Shown piece after piece: positions 12,283-25,342 of a DNA stretch of 64,000 nt (position 1 is its first letter; the number at the start of each line of letters is the position of its first letter). The translations under genes were made by a program, and so were the position numbers. Under the pieces are notes generated by a model. The model saw only the letters and a list, made by a program, of their open reading frames with translations. It was not told the DNA's origin and did no database searches. This stretch comes from Ornithodoros turicata. Its lineage: Eukaryota > Arthropoda > Arachnida > Ixodida > Argasidae. Where the stretch lies: assembly GCF_037126465.1 (NCBI RefSeq), contig NC_088203.1, positions 101,804,668-101,868,667 on the forward strand, read 5' to 3'.

Positions 12283-12593
12283 TTGCTTTCATGTTCGACC
12301 TTGAACGAGAAAGCACAATACATAGAATCTGTTCTCTTCGCCGAAACATCATCCATTTTAGTCGACTCTGTCAAGTCCACAGCCGAGATACCATCATTCT
12401 CAATTTGGATGAGAAATGCACCTCTCCTCTCTGCGCCGGATGTACCGCTCCGAAGCTGCACGAATTTGAAGCTACCCTGCTTAACCTCGCCTCACGCTTT
12501 CAGGACTCTGATCCCCAGGGCTGAATTCTTTATTTGGTTATTAACTGACGTTCACGGGCGAGACATCCCACCCTATTCCCAAGCATGACGCAC
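12283..12593 (+). pseudogene. Possible degenerate LINE C-terminus and tail
   Basis: One frame reads NIIHFSRLCQVHSRD and SPLCAGCTAPKLHEFE, resembling the C-x2-C start of the LINE zinc knuckle. The downstream GGCGAGACATCCCACC resembles the type-H tail box. The distal H and C of the knuckle are not clear, so this is tentative. Confidence 0.3.
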
Positions 12594-13031
12594 TTGTGTG
12601 ACGTTTAAATCTGCGAGGATGAGAGTTAGTAGCCGCTCGGGCGCTGAGCATCTTAGTGGATTTTAAATTCGGAGGCTTGTGGAAAAGTAATGATAGTAAT
12701 TTGGAGTAGATTTGCACGTGCGGCGAAGTAAAAGTAGTGTCTAAGCCGTAGCTTTAGGCGGATTTTTAACGACCAAGCGTCAAGGAGAGGCAACATTTCG
12801 AAGTGGAGTTTACTTTAGTTCGTTAGAGACTGCTTCAAACTTTGGGTTGCGTTTCTGTAAGGATTTGAGGTTTTATACACATGGCATAATTCATCCCTTA
12901 TGGCTCTCAGTCCTCACGGACAGGTGTCTGAACCAGTGCGCAATGAGTTAGCTAGCAGGGCTGCGGGGACTCTCCCTGGAACATTTCATGGAACTAACCT
13001 CATCATCATAATCCACCTTCTCTGCTCGTCG

Positions 13032-13118
13032 AACAACAACAACAACAACAATAACTTGATTTTGAAGGTGAAGTGTGGAGAGTTTCATCGCCAGGGGCAG
13101 TATTCGACCCCGTTGCTC
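13032..13118 (-). repeat. LINE 3' UTR tail box (type H), reverse copy
   Basis: The + strand shows (AAC)n, then ACTTGATTTTGAAGGTGAAG, then GAGAGTTTCATCGCCAGGGG and an ACCCCGTTGC end. It matches the copies at 22551 and 55852 in the same orientation. Confidence 0.65.
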
Positions 13119-16100
13119 GTCGAAACTACTGTTGCTCCTGTAAAGCGTGCTTTGTCTGCAGCACACCAGAGCAGTGTGGCAAAACCGACTTCACAAGTAA
13201 CATGTGTAGGTGAGCGTGTCTCATGTTCGAGGAAATCTGAATAATTTTTGTTCTTCGTCTCATCAGCTTTAAATAATCGCAAGAAACGCGGCGTCTCAAC
13301 GTGACATCTCACTCACTGAGTTAGTCCCCGTAAATGAGGTATAAAAAATCACTCCCTTCAGAGACTTCGTTAGCGGCACTATAGCGCTAGTATCGTTAAT
13401 GTGATTGCCAAATTCCTTCTGGCAATGGTACGGTATACACTTCATTAAACGCGTCGTCAGCCACTGAATAACAGATACGGGCTTTCGATCGCCGCATTAC
13501 AATGGACAGGAAATGACCTTGGTAGCTCTCCTCATTCATGGGCCCGCGCCCAGAATGTATAATACACGGATGGTCGTTAATCAAGTCCGGATAGTTTGAA
13601 CGCAACCTCCCTTGTCCAGCAGAATGGCCTTTTGAAGTTTAGGTTAACCCTTTTGGACGACGCTACGGGACACTGATTTAATTTACGGAACCACGGAAGA
13701 TCCTTGGATCAATGTTTGGGCTAAACATTCAAAACGCGCACGCATTTTAAAGGACGACGAAAATACTCTACCGTCTGTACCGTATATTTGCCTATTAGCT
13801 GACAGAAGTGAGGTATGCATGTTGTCAGTTCTTTCTTGTGGTGTGAGACTTTAAGGAATAAGAGTTAGCGAAAAATATGCCCGTACTTATCGTAAACAAG
13901 CAACAATAAGGTTTCAGCATAAAGGTCTAGGTGGTGCACTGATGCTCTAGCATTTTGGTTTCTTAGTATACAGTATTGATGAATTGGAAAGGTGAATTCG
14001 TTCAATGCCGTTCATGTGACTTAAGAGAAAACATATCTTGCTTTGTTGCTCTCGATACAGTTCACATCAACGTGCTCTTCGTTGCGTCCTGGACCGAGTA
14101 GAAGTCTCGTCCATTAGACTTGAGGAGGACTGATGGGCGACTGACCCGTCGAGCTAAGGCGACCAGCGATCGGGGCATTTCTTATGGACATCGCGACATC
14201 CCTCTATGTCATTTCAGTGCAACATCGTTCTACAAACATCGCGAAAGCAAACAACAATTGCAAATAACGTAGTAGTAGATGAAGGACAATAACAACAGAA
14301 GCCTCACAACGCCGAGTTGCATACTTCAATTGAATAATGGCCATTGAAGAAAGCAGTTGAGGGCAGTTGTCTTCAACTGTCATTATTCAATTGAATCGCA
14401 AAGATATTCAATTTACGTCTCGAGCAAATACTGTTCTGTGTCAGATCTTAGACTGCTCCCGTACGCTCTCCTTACATTATTTAACTTGAATACCGGAATA
14501 TTTCAGTACTTCAATTTCTTGTACTTGCATTACAAGGATGTTCCCTTGCCGCATCTAGTTTAAATCGATGTGAGAGGCGTATTCAGTTCGACAGGTTTCT
14601 CTCTCTGACTTCTTTTTGTTTTTATTCTCTCTCTTACTCTCTCTCTTAAAATATGCTAAAAAACGATAAAAACCGGGCTGTTTGGTCGTACATTTTAAAC
14701 TGGGGTTCTTATCGCCTTTAAAATATGCAATTGATGGCGGGTTCCATGTTAAAAACGTGCACGCAAACAAAGATAGACAAACACGAATAGGCTCGAACTG
14801 GCAACTTTGCCAGTTGCCTGTTTGAGCCTGTGAATGTTTGACCGTCTTCGTGTTCGTTTTCTTTTGTGTGTGTTTGTGTGTGTGTGTGTTCGTGTTTAAC
14901 ATGGACTCCGACCAACTTATACAACTTTCTACATTATCATGATGGCGGTTTTACAGCTTTACTGCGTAGAATTTCGGAATAATCAGCATCACCGTCGCAA
15001 TTCGACAACAAAATCATTTCTATTCCATGTTTTACCTCCGATAGCATCAACTGGCCGCGCACCCATTCAAGCACATTCGTAAGTTGGATATGGAGCCAGT
15101 GTATGACGTTCTATTTATTCATATTTTGTTCTTAGATATTCTACGCTAAGCTCTTTTTTTTTCTGTTTTTTACTTCCCCTTTCCACGAAGAAATACATTA
15201 ACATTCGCAAGATCCCACTTACAGGACCAACGTCTATGTTCCAACGCCGTAGAATCTCAAAGATAATATGAAAACGAAACACTTTTTTTTTTTTTTTTTT
15301 TCATTCCCCAGCGGTCTGCTGACGTATCACTTTGCGGTTTCGCAGGCCCTTCAATTATTGGGCTCGATCATGCGGCTGACATTAAACGGAAAAGAAACTA
15401 TGTATCACCGCGAAAGGGCAAATGTGAATGATAAATTGAAGACGCTCGTAATTAAGACGGCCAAGCATTCTTCGTGTTGATCCAGACGGCAAGTAATGAG
15501 TGTGAAAAGGGGGAGGGGGTGGGGTTAATGAACCATACACGTGTCCCGAACCGTGATGAAACCTTCCAGCGCAATTTCGCTGATTGGGTTATGTGGTCGA
15601 GAAAAATCTGCTTTCGTATCAGTTATGACTGCGCGGTATTGACGTTTGGAGAATTGTTGCATTCACGTTTTTTTTTTTTTTTAGCCGTTTCGCTTTCACG
15701 TCGTTTAGTCGGACAGGAATGAATATTCATTACAGAATATCGTAGCAGTAAAAAGATTAAAAGATACGCAGACGGATGACTGTAATGACGCTCTCGTATC
15801 TCTGGCATCTCACTCATGATCCCTGCTACAGGTCAAACAGTCGGCTCTTTTTTGCTGAGTAAATCCGGCTGTTTCGTTTACCACACCAGAGACTGAATTG
15901 CTCCCTTTAATCACCGAAGCGAAACTTAGGTATCTCAATGACAAAGCTCTCAACAAAAAAAAGAAGAAGAAGAAGAAGAGAACTGGAAAAGGAAAAACGA
16001 AAAGAACGAAGAAGAAGATAAGTAGGCGTATCACGGTGCTTCGAAATGTTGTTGTTGTTGTTGTTCGATGTTGAATATTCGAAATGTTCGAAATGTTGTT

Positions 16101-19100
16101 GTTGTTGTTCGATGTTGAATGTTCGAAATGTTCGAAATGTCGTCATTCCATTCCCCCGCTCATCTTTTATTCAGTCATTTCATTCATCTCATCCTCTCAT
16201 CGCTTCACGTAATCGTCATTAACTGGGCCCTCATGTCACGATCCGTGGCCAATTGCCCCGTGCTATGCGCCACTGCGGAGAAAGACGAAGAAGAAGAAAT
16301 GTTGTTCTTATAAGAGCGGGTGCTTTGTGGTGCATCGGAAGCTTAAGAGCCCATCTGATAGTGGTTACCAAACGAACTCCTAAAGTCTGTGCTGTTTACG
16401 GTTGCGCTTGCGTATTACGTCCGCTGATAGCGAATCATTGCATCGGGACCTCCTTCCGAATGGGATGAAGGTACACGTAAGACGCTGTACGCAGCCGTAA
16501 ACGCAGTAATATGAATCAGCCTTAAGAGGTTCTTAGGTTCAACGTTGTTAACGTTCGTCTAAATACGGCGCTGGGTATTTTCTGGACTTTTTTTTCTTTC
16601 TTTTCGCATCCTGCGTTGTGTTAAACTGTATATGGTCTGCACACCTCATTCCTTTGCACTTGTACGGGTCATAAACCAGATTAAAATGAATCTTGAAAAG
16701 AAAAATTAAATCAAACAACAACAACAAAAATATATAAATCATGACTGTCAAACAGCTCCCGTGTCTCTGTGGTTACGACAACAAAGTGTCTCTCGCAGAT
16801 ATTGGGGCATAACCCGGTTTCGAATCCGCATCCCCGTCGGTGCTCTCTGTGGACACCTCGTGTGATTTCCTGATTTCCTGATGAGTCGACAGTGTTCCCG
16901 ATGAAGTTAACGTCCGACACAATATCAACACTGAGCAGCATGGCGCCATATCGGCTGCTAAATAGTTCACTCACTAATCGTCATAATATTAGCACTATTC
17001 TTTCGAAGCGATGGCTTTATAGGAGGTTCGTGGTCTAATAGGGCCACCTGACGTGTGACGTGCCACCACCACGTGATCACCAGACTGTTTGCGTTATAGA
17101 CTGAAACTGGTGTAAACGTAAACGCCACGGTAACAATACAAAAAAGAGAGAAATCAAACGATTTCGCTGGATATTACGAGGCTTTCAATAAAAATCTTAG
17201 CAGTTCAAAATTAGCAGCGACATCTACCGCCATTTAAACTCGTTTGGTACAATGCCCAAAGATGCAATGCCGATTTTTTTTTTCTTTACTGCGACCTTAG
17301 ACCTGTACTTTTGCCTTCATCTTCATTTATATGTACACAAGTTCAATGTTTCACCCGTTATCAGTAACTACAGGCCATCATGAAATCTATTAATAATTAG
17401 GTGTAGATTTGCATATCCTCGTGAGATCAGAAATAAACACATGCGGTTTTGGCACATGTACCATGGGGTACTGGACGCCTAACAGCACTTTTACACACCG
17501 TGAACCTTATCCCCTCTACAGTACAATTGAAAACTTACGGGCAATAATGGTAAAAGTTGTATTATGGTTACATTGCACTTTTACTAATTGCTGGTCTGTG
17601 CGTCGAACGGTTCCAATACAACGAAGGAAAAGCCCACCCATATGATTTTACGCGTGACGTCGAACGAGCAACTGTTCGCGCTTGGCCGAAAGAAATGAGA
17701 GTATAATTGCCGGACCCTTTGCCGCATTTGGATCCACCGCAAGAATTACGGCGTTCATCCAACAAATGGGGGATGTGTGTACTTCCTCAACTGTGGCGAA
17801 GGTCATAAGGCCAAATATAATTAGTCATAACGCCATGTCCCGTGCAAGCAGAGGGTTGCGACTAGGCGGTTGCTGTTGAAATGGCACCGTTGAAAGCTGG
17901 AAACAAATGCGCCAACGTTTCTCGAAGGCTTCTGCTTCCTCTTTCCTTTGTCTTTTTTTCTCGTGGTGCGTCGACAAAGCGTTGTTCTCGCATCCTTGAC
18001 GGCTAAAATGGCTCTGGAACGCGATGATGTTCTTCGAAGCATATCATAAAGTCTTACTGCTATGTTATTGAATCAATCACGGCACAGAGCTGCCGTCGTT
18101 AATGCTTAACGGCGTTGGCAGCGTAGCATCATATTGACCTGTAAGCTGTGGCTTTTAAACATACAGTACAAACTTTCTTCTTTATACATCCGTATTTCAT
18201 GTTTAGTGAACCTCACGTACCTTTTCAACACAAAGAAATGTCATGGAACAGTCGACTTTATTGTCGCACCGTGGACTTCGGAACGACTTCCCAGGTAAAT
18301 GTATTCACCGTTGGTACTGAAGTCACGTGAGGACGCCATATTAACTTTCCTGTCGTCCCTCTCAAGCCACTCACGTGTACGTACCTTTCATAGCGACAAT
18401 TGCCTCGCGGTGTTAACGCTAGTTTTATATAAAACAAGTGAACGCGTCACGAATTTACAACATGAAAATTTTAGTTGGTGCAACGACAATGTCCTCTCGA
18501 TGTTTAAAATCCTTCTCCGCTTCATCGGACCACTATACCAACAAGAGCGAAATAGCAGGCTTGCAAGTCGAATGTCTTACAACGTAAACGCGAAATCCCA
18601 GGCGCATTTTTAGATGGCAGCCTCACGAGCCCCCCCTATACGTCCACCCCTTGCACTGAGGCATGCACCTTTCAATTCTGCTCTTCATATTTCATGATCA
18701 CATTCGAGAAATATGACCGAGACACGCTATAAATTTTTCCTCCTTTCGCAGAAGCCTGCTCGAACCCCCAAGAGATGTTAGGGCTGAACATCGCGACAAA
18801 ACAGGCACGGTGTAAATGTAAATAAAACGCCCAACACCACCCTCCAAAAAAGTGGCGTTCTCAAAACGTCACTTTTATACCAGAAGTTTGTTGAAGTTAT
18901 TGAGTTTCTTTTCGTCATTTTAGCTTTATGGTTGTTCTGTCGTCGAAGCCCGTCGCTTCACTTTGTATTTTGCGTTTGCTCCTCGCGGTCTCTGGAGACA
19001 GAGTTATTCAGCGATAAATTCATCGCTTACCTGAAGGGTTCAAGTTTGAAGCTTACTATCCACATTCACGTTGGTTGCTTCGAATTTGTCTCTTGTTCTA

Positions 19101-20380
19101 AGCTTTTCTCGCGAAATTGGCAGGTGGCTACAGCGAAGGCCATCGCTTTTTCTCTCTCTCTCTCTCTCCTCTTTTTCCTTTTATTCCCTCTATTCCCTTT
19201 CTTGTTTCTGCCTCCCGCTCCCCTTTCCTTTTGGGGTTGGTAAATGCGCATCATTTGTGTTCCGTTTCGGCGACCCTTCGGGAATGGCTTCGATTGTGGC
19301 CCGGTTTTGCTTTGCTTTAGTCTTTCTACGGATGGAAAAATGCTGCTCATATTGTGTGACGCGAAAATCATGAATAATGGATTTTTATTCCTGGGGACCG
19401 GCGAAAATCCGTTCCGTCGGAATTGACACATTGTCGAACCGTCGGTTTTGGGCTGCGGGTGATTGGATTCTTCGCTTGTTTCAGGCTTGGTTGTTCTTCG
19501 TTGCCTGTTTTCTTTCTTTTCGTTTTTTTTTTGTTTTTTTGACGCGAATAAATATTTGATTACGCGTTTTGCGCGAAGCTGTGTCCTGTGTGCTTTTGTC
19601 TGGCGTGCTGCCTTCACACTATTTAACCGCTGGCGTGCATTCAGATTATGCATGCGTGTATTAACAACAGGAAATTTTCCTGAAAGGCAACGTAGTATTT
19701 GATTAGGTGGAGCACGCGGAAGGTGCTACCGGACTTCTGTCTACGTTTGTTCGGGAATTTGCATAGCCCTCTTCATTTTACGTAGTCGCGCAGTGGCGAA
19801 ACAGTTTTGCGGTGAACTGTGTAATTGCTGTCGGGGACTACGACTGCCCTTTTATCTTTTTTAGGTACGTTTCTACGCGGATTACACGGAAAGGCTTCGA
19901 ATGCAATTTGGTGCTCGATTCAGCCTATTCGTTCTCGCTTTCTTTGATTTTCGTCGTGGAAGCTGGCCCTTTTGAACGGGGTCTGTTCAGTCAGTAGACG
20001 CTGTAATGAAACATTGAATACCATTCCAGCACAGAGCACCATATTTGGTTTTGAAACTATCTTTGGTGACGTGCAAGCTTGATCAATAAAGTTGTCCGAT
20101 GCTATCGATGCTTATAAGGCAGGCTGCATTATATTAGTTCAGAAGTGGAGATTATCATGATTTGCACGTACTCACTCTTCTTTAGCTGGCTGGTATTATA
20201 ATATTGGAACGATAGTACGATTACGGGACGCTTGTTATCCACCAGTAGATGCTGACACTAATAGCTTGACGTTCAAGAAGCACAAAGGCAGAATGCCAGT
20301 AATAGACCCAGGCGCAGAAGTTTGGAGCGAGATGTTGGGAGGTGCCGATATTACTAACAGAGATTATCCTACTACCAGGT
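13119..20380. other. Intronic DNA, simple repeats and a few short hairpins
   Basis: Features visible are a hairpin at 14789-14829; (GT)n at about 14870-14889; poly-T at about 15284-15301 and 15668-15682; (GAA)n at about 15963-15978; and a duplicated 45-bp unit with (GTT)n and TTCGAAATG at 16044-16140. A (CT)n tract lies at about 19150-19171. No coding similarity was recognised. The long minus-strand frame near 19066-19653 is lysine- and arginine-rich by composition. Confidence 0.45.
14789..14829. repeat. Inverted repeat (hairpin)
   Basis: AGGCTCGAACTGGCAACT faces TTGCCAGTTGCCTGTTTGAG, giving an imperfect stem with a very small loop. It lies next to a (GT)n tract. Confidence 0.5.
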
Positions 20381-20604
20381 CTACTACTGTCCGTATTGTT
20401 GTGCTGGAAATATTACCGTGCTGCGACTACGACTATTAGTGGGGCTGTACTGGAGCTACTACGGTTTGTATTGTTGTACTGGAATTATTACTGCGCTGCC
20501 ACTACGACTACTACTGAGTCCCTACTGGGACTGCTGCTGTTTTTGTTGTACTATAGAACTATTACTGTACTGGGACTGCGACTACTGCTGGGACTCTACG
20601 GGGA
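20381..20604. repeat. 75-bp tandem repeat, three units
   Basis: Units start at 20381, 20456 and 20531. Each has the order CTACTACTG, TTGTTGTRCTGGAA, TATTACNG, CTGCGACTACGAC and a GGGCTGTACTGGAG-like end. The period is a multiple of three, so the + frame stays open through the array, but the predicted peptide is only Leu/Thr/Tyr-rich and shows no protein family. Confidence 0.8.
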
Positions 20605-21863
20605 CTTTTGCTGTTCTTCTACTGTCCCAGCAGAACACCATTATCTGCTGGAAATATCGGCGGCTCTCAATCTGATGCTTTTGCTTCAACATATCTAGAC
20701 TGGGTCGCTGCATTCTGGGCTTTTCGATAGGCACCGAAGTGTCTTATTTACCGTGTCTCGGCTGCTGCTCGGTATTCTACTTACGTAGACTAACGTGTAT
20801 GAATAAAGCATCTATTTGTGTTACCTGCAGGTACATGAAAGTTGAGATCCGTTCATCGAACATTCAGTATTCCCAAATCGAAATCAATTTGGGACCTCAG
20901 TGGCTCACTGAACGTAATGCTAATTTCGGTGTCTATTTAATCGCATTTACTTCTACGATAGACATTTTTGTCTTTTCTGGTCTATGCCTTCAGCTGCACC
21001 GTTTCCTAATCCGCACCCCCAACCAATATAAAGCGCTATTCCTGTTGCGTAATGATTGTTCTTTAGTGCTAAGCCTATCACTTCTCGAAACGATATCCAT
21101 TATACGACTCACACTAATGGGAAGTCGTTTGCTCAACTTAAGTGCGTTCATAGCTGTACGCGAGGAAAAATAGACGTCGCCATCGTAAGCACTTTTGCTA
21201 ACGTTCGTTCTTCATTACGCATCCTTCTTTTAGCGGCCAAACGTCCCAGCCCTCAATTAAAGCCGCCCACTTTTCGCCAACATAACCGACCACTGCCCAA
21301 AATGTCGCTGCTGTTCAGTCGTAAGTAGCGGGCCGAGGATGAAAATGAGGCGAGTAACTCGACGAATTATTATTCCGAGACTCGAGTTCTTTTGCTGCGA
21401 TCCTCGGTCGAGGGAAATGAAATCTTCGCCCGAAAGCGCTTTATTCTGGCGAAAATTAATCTGGGAGCTGCAATTTGCTCGGCCAGTCATTAAAGAGAAT
21501 GCCGAATGGCGACTTTTAAATGCGACTCGTTTTTGTGACACTTTTTTTTTTGCGCATATTTGTGTCTTGCTTAGCGCGCTTCTTGTTACTGGGTCGCGTT
21601 CGTGCTTGGAATCTGAGTGGCTCCATTAGTGAGTGGCCAAGTGCAATTTGCGAATCTGTGCTCTCTACTGTGCGAGCGAGCAATTCTCGAAAAGGCGGTA
21701 GCCAAATCGAGGTCTCTCTTTCTATTTTTCTTCCTTTTCTTTCTCCTCGTGCAGGTTTCGATTATTTTAATTGCTACTGGTGACGAAATTCTTGTCTGTC
21801 TCTTTGCACTCGGTGCACATACGTTGCTTCCCGATGCTCGCTTTAGAAATGTACGTTAGGAAA
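20605..21863. other. Intronic DNA, no gene recognised
   Basis: A 144-codon frame (20739-21173) spans much of this stretch. It has no recognisable motif and I treat it as chance. Confidence 0.4.
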
Positions 21864-22420
21864 GGGGGTATATTTACTAGAAGGAAAGGTGGAAAGGTCG
21901 GCCAAACGGTATGTCGGATTGCTAATCTGCAAAAAAAAAAAGAAAAAAGAAATAGATAGTAAAGGATAAACTAACAAAAGGCGAAAAAAGGATGAGATAG
22001 ATTAAAGACAAATAAGATTTGTACAAGAAAGATGAGGGTAATGTGTATGAGGGTGAGAGGTGAGGGTGGGGCACTGACGAATGAGATGACACGACTTGAA
22101 TTTACAGGTTGGGCATGAAACCTGTATCGCTGAGGAACATCAAAACTGCTCCTGTTACAGACCGCTGTGTGGGATGTCGTACTCGGCCGAGCAGAGTGGC
22201 CAGAGATAAGACGGCCAGATGCACTGCAGCTCGAGCAGGCGTCGTCTGAGCGTGGCTCGAGGGGTGTTGAATCTCCGGCAGTCGAGGAGAAGATGCGGAA
22301 TATCAGCTTTAACAGCGCAAGTAGGGCATTTGGGCGAGTGGAGAAGACTCATTTTATTGAGAATCAGAAGGCTCCTGGCGACATTAAGTCGTAGTCGGTG
22401 TAGAAAGTCTGATCAGTGAA
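21864..22420 (-). mobile_element. LINE 3' end (type C): zinc finger, C-terminus, 3' UTR, poly-C end
   Basis: Read on the minus strand from about 22418, the frame gives DFLHRLRLNVARSLLILNKM and then CPTCAVKADIPHLLLDCRRF, an intact C-x2-C...H...C knuckle. After a frameshift near 22190 it gives ATLLGRVRHPTQRSVTGAVL and MFLSDTGFMPNL, with TAA at 22102-22104. A 3' UTR of about 240 nt follows. It ends in the type-C terminal box (GATTAGCAATCCGACATACC, then GTTTGGCCGACCTTTCC) and AGTAAATATACCCCC. This copy shows the order ORF2 end, pyrimidine-rich 3' UTR, terminal box and C-tract most completely. It is 5'-truncated and not functional. Confidence 0.75.
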
Positions 22421-22550
22421 TGCTGACAAACTCACGCGTAAACTTAGCGCGCGCTACTCTTAAGCTGACGCGAGAAGAACACGTTAATTTTGCTTCCACT
22501 TTTTTTTTTTTTTCATTTTCCGTGTCGCGTCGTGTTCAAAGCTTCGACGA

Positions 22551-22632
22551 TACAACAACATCAACTTGATTTCAAGATGATGGATGGGGAGTTTCATCGC
22601 CAGGGGGCGATGCTCTACCTCATTGCTGGTGT
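22551..22632 (-). repeat. LINE 3' UTR tail box (type H), reverse copy
   Basis: The + strand shows ACAACAACATCAACTTGATT, a GATGATGG segment, GGGGAGTTTCATCGCCAGGG and CTCTACCTCATTGCTGG. No LINE coding remnant is recognisable next to it. Confidence 0.68.
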
Positions 22633-23460
22633 TGATGCTTCGACGATAAATTGATATGGTGCTATAATATAACGGCAATACGATGCCACTAATAGTATGA
22701 AACTCATTTCTTTCTCTATGTTCCAATAGTTTCAGTATTTTGTACATGACCTAGTGGTTTTGATGCCAGAAGATAAAAACGCGCAACCTCTACCATTTCT
22801 TCTTGTGACTTCTTTCAGCCGGGTTATGCCAAATGTTATTCTACAATAAAAAGGCTGCCCGACCCGTATGCTCTTCGTAATTTCTTGATACCTCTGGAGA
22901 ACCTGTGGTGTTCACTTTATACGTTTGCATGCATTGACGCCTCTTTTAATCCCAAACTAACGTGGTGTTTTCTCATTCGGTAGTCGCTAATAAAGAAGGC
23001 ATCATGTTAACGAGCGTGTCAACGTAAAATTATTAGCCGGAGACAAAGCGCTGCCGTGTATAATGTTCTAGTCCAAATCAGAGATGTTTATGAGCTTTGT
23101 TCCACGGTTCCACGAAGAAAGTGCGTTGGTTTCAGACCAAAAAAATTCAAACACCGTTGGCAACATGTGCCTGAGCTTGGGAGAAGGACAAAAGACCAAA
23201 CACAAAACCCAAGAGCGCAAGCCAAGGCTCAAGCTCAGGCTGTTTTGTCTTTTTTCCTTCCCCCAAGCGCAGGCACATGTTGTCAACGTTAATCATGCAC
23301 CAGCTCGCTTGCATTTTCCTTCTATGTTTCCTTCAAGCATAGTCCCCTGCGTCACTGAACGAACCCCAAAAAAGCAGGCTCTCTTTACTACTATACATAA
23401 TTAAATAACACGGGTACGTATGTAGATAATAGATGCTCATAATACAATCACTGAATTGTT
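22633..23460. other. Intronic DNA, nothing recognised
   Basis: An AAGGACAAAAGACC / GGCTCAAGCTCAGGC purine-rich stretch near 23180-23260 forms a weak inverted relation with TTCCCCCAAGCGCAGGCACA. No gene is seen. Confidence 0.4.
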
Positions 23461-23615
23461 CCGGAAGTAGTTCTTCCACGCAAGAAATCACACTCCCTCC
23501 TGTCCCCTACTCCTTCCTGCTGTCCTCTCTCCATCTGTCCTCGTCTGTACGCACCTCATAGCCACAGTTGCTTCGCTTTGCTAACACGAAAGCAAAAAAA
23601 AAAATGAAGAAATCA
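23461..23615 (+). mobile_element. SINE 3' half
   Basis: The segment contains CTCCTTCCTGCTGTCCTCTC, CATCTGTCCTCGTCTGTACG and CTCATAGCCACAGTTGCTTC, and ends GCAAAAAAAAAAA. It matches the 3' half of the SINE at 47735-48080 (minus strand). The tRNA-like 5' half is missing. Confidence 0.65.
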
Positions 23616-23676
23616 CACTGGGATAACATGACATCAAGCACTTGATTTCATGTAAGGCAATCGGCGGGGCTGGACA

Positions 23677-24369
23677 GGGGGGGGGGGGATATGTTTATTA
23701 AAGAGAGAGAAAGGGGGAAAGGTCAGACAGGCCAAGGCCGACTTGCTATTCCCAAAATAGAAAAAAAAAAAAAGAAAGAAGGAGAAAAAGAGAAAAAAGA
23801 AGTAGAAAAGGAAAAGAGTGCCGGACAGGTGGTCAGCAGTGTCGCCAGGGAAAGTTCCCTGGAAAGTTGGGGGCATCGTTGATATAAGTTTCAGGGCTTC
23901 ATTGATGGCGGCGAGCTCTGCTTCGGTGGAGGATGTCTCGTGAGGAAGCTTGACCGCTAGTTCGTAATTTACTGAAGGCACAACAACGGCTACAGTTGAG
24001 GCGCCCGCGGAGACCGACGCGTCCGTGTAGACCGCTATTCTTCGGGAGTGCACGTTATTAAGGTGTTCCAGCACGAGTTGGAGCAAAGCGACTGGAGGGT
24101 GGTCGCCTTTTTTGAGGCTGGGCAGGAATGTGAGAGTAACACTTGTAATATCATTACAAACAATAGGCTTCAGTATCTCCGTGTGAAATAATCTTTCCGA
24201 TGCGACTTAAAACTGCATATCCCGTTAGCTGCATCGGAGGGATACATATCGCTTCATATAGGTCGCCAAAACGAGCCAACCTGTGGGACAACAGTTTCCT
24301 AACAGTATCACCAGGTGGAACCTCCAGAATCACCAGACATGGAACTTCCTTACGAAGATAGAGATCCAC
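23677..24369 (-). mobile_element. LINE fragment (type C): RNase H domain joined to a poly-C 3' end
   Basis: On the minus strand, after TLTFLPSLKKGDHPPVALLQ, the RNase H domain reads RRIAVYTDASVSAG (first Asp) and SSTEAELAAINEALKLI (catalytic Glu). The third Asp motif is not found; the frame instead runs into a T-rich stretch. The type-C terminal box follows (inverse of GGTCAGACAGGCCAAGGCCG, 23721-23740), then TTAATAAACATATCCCC-type sequence and a C-tract of 12 (23677-23688). The segment between RNase H and the 3' end, including the zinc finger, is therefore deleted. A frameshifted upstream piece at 24154-24369 (LVILEVPPGDT) may belong to the same copy. Confidence 0.7.
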
Positions 24370-25340
24370 CGCACGGAGATGAAGAAATTGTACTTAGCTC
24401 CGGTTAGGTGCTCTTTTCTTTTTTCTTCTTTCTTTTTTTTTTTTTTTTTTTAGTGCTGCTCACGAAGTTCAGTGATCCAGAAGTCCCTGAAACGCTGGCA
24501 TCCAGTCAATGATTTTACTGTCTTCCTTCACCGGCAAGACTGAGTTAGTCACACGTCAAACGACGCAGGAACTAAAGTATAACACATTGCGCCAGCCACC
24601 GTTCCATTGATTCATCGTGACTGATCGCAATTAATCTTTGAATTATACACACAGTCGCCAGTGCGATTCAATCATTAATTCGTAATTAGTTCTTAATAAC
24701 GTCCACACTGCGAAGAATACGTCTGCCTAATCTGCATGCATAGATGACAAAATGTCCGCGGTCTTCACAAAACGAGTTCCGTTTCTTTTTCTTTTCTGCG
24801 CAGGAAATTAATATCGGCCATAGACGACTGTATATTATAACCTGCCTTACTTCATTTGCTTTCTCGTGGTTCTTTTTTGCTGAACTCGCTGATAGATTAA
24901 TTAAGCTTTGACGTAGGTGAGTTTTTACCGCACGATCTACACGGGGGTCGATAATGAAGATAATGGACTTTTGATGAACGTTATTGGTCAGTACGAGAGC
25001 ATGATGTCAATTAAAGGAAAAAGGAGGTCCCGTCATTTGCAGAATGTCCTCGCCGTCATCTTAGAAATGCTCGTTGCTCGTGCTGTAGTACTACAAACGT
25101 CTGCTCGTGCCTGTCGGTCGGTGTGTAGTCCACCGGCAGGGAACCAATCGTCATCTCGCGAGAAATATCTTTTGAGTACGGGAGAGGGGAAACGTTAATA
25201 TTTAGGCATATCTCACGCCATCTTCCGTCAAAAAAAAAAGAAGAAAGGCCGCGGTCTTCCGAGGGGCTGTGAGGATGCTTCTTAAGTACAGTAATAAACG
25301 TACTCTCATAGATATTTCACTGATAAGCATTTTTGATGTC
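24370..25340. other. Intronic DNA, nothing recognised
   Basis: There is a poly-T tract at 24427-24451. No gene or element boundary is seen. Confidence 0.4.
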
Positions 25341-25342
25341 TA

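Noticed and set aside
19066..19653. 195-codon minus-strand open frame
   Set aside because: The product is low-complexity Lys/Arg/Asn-rich sequence opposite pyrimidine-rich DNA, with no domain and no splice context.
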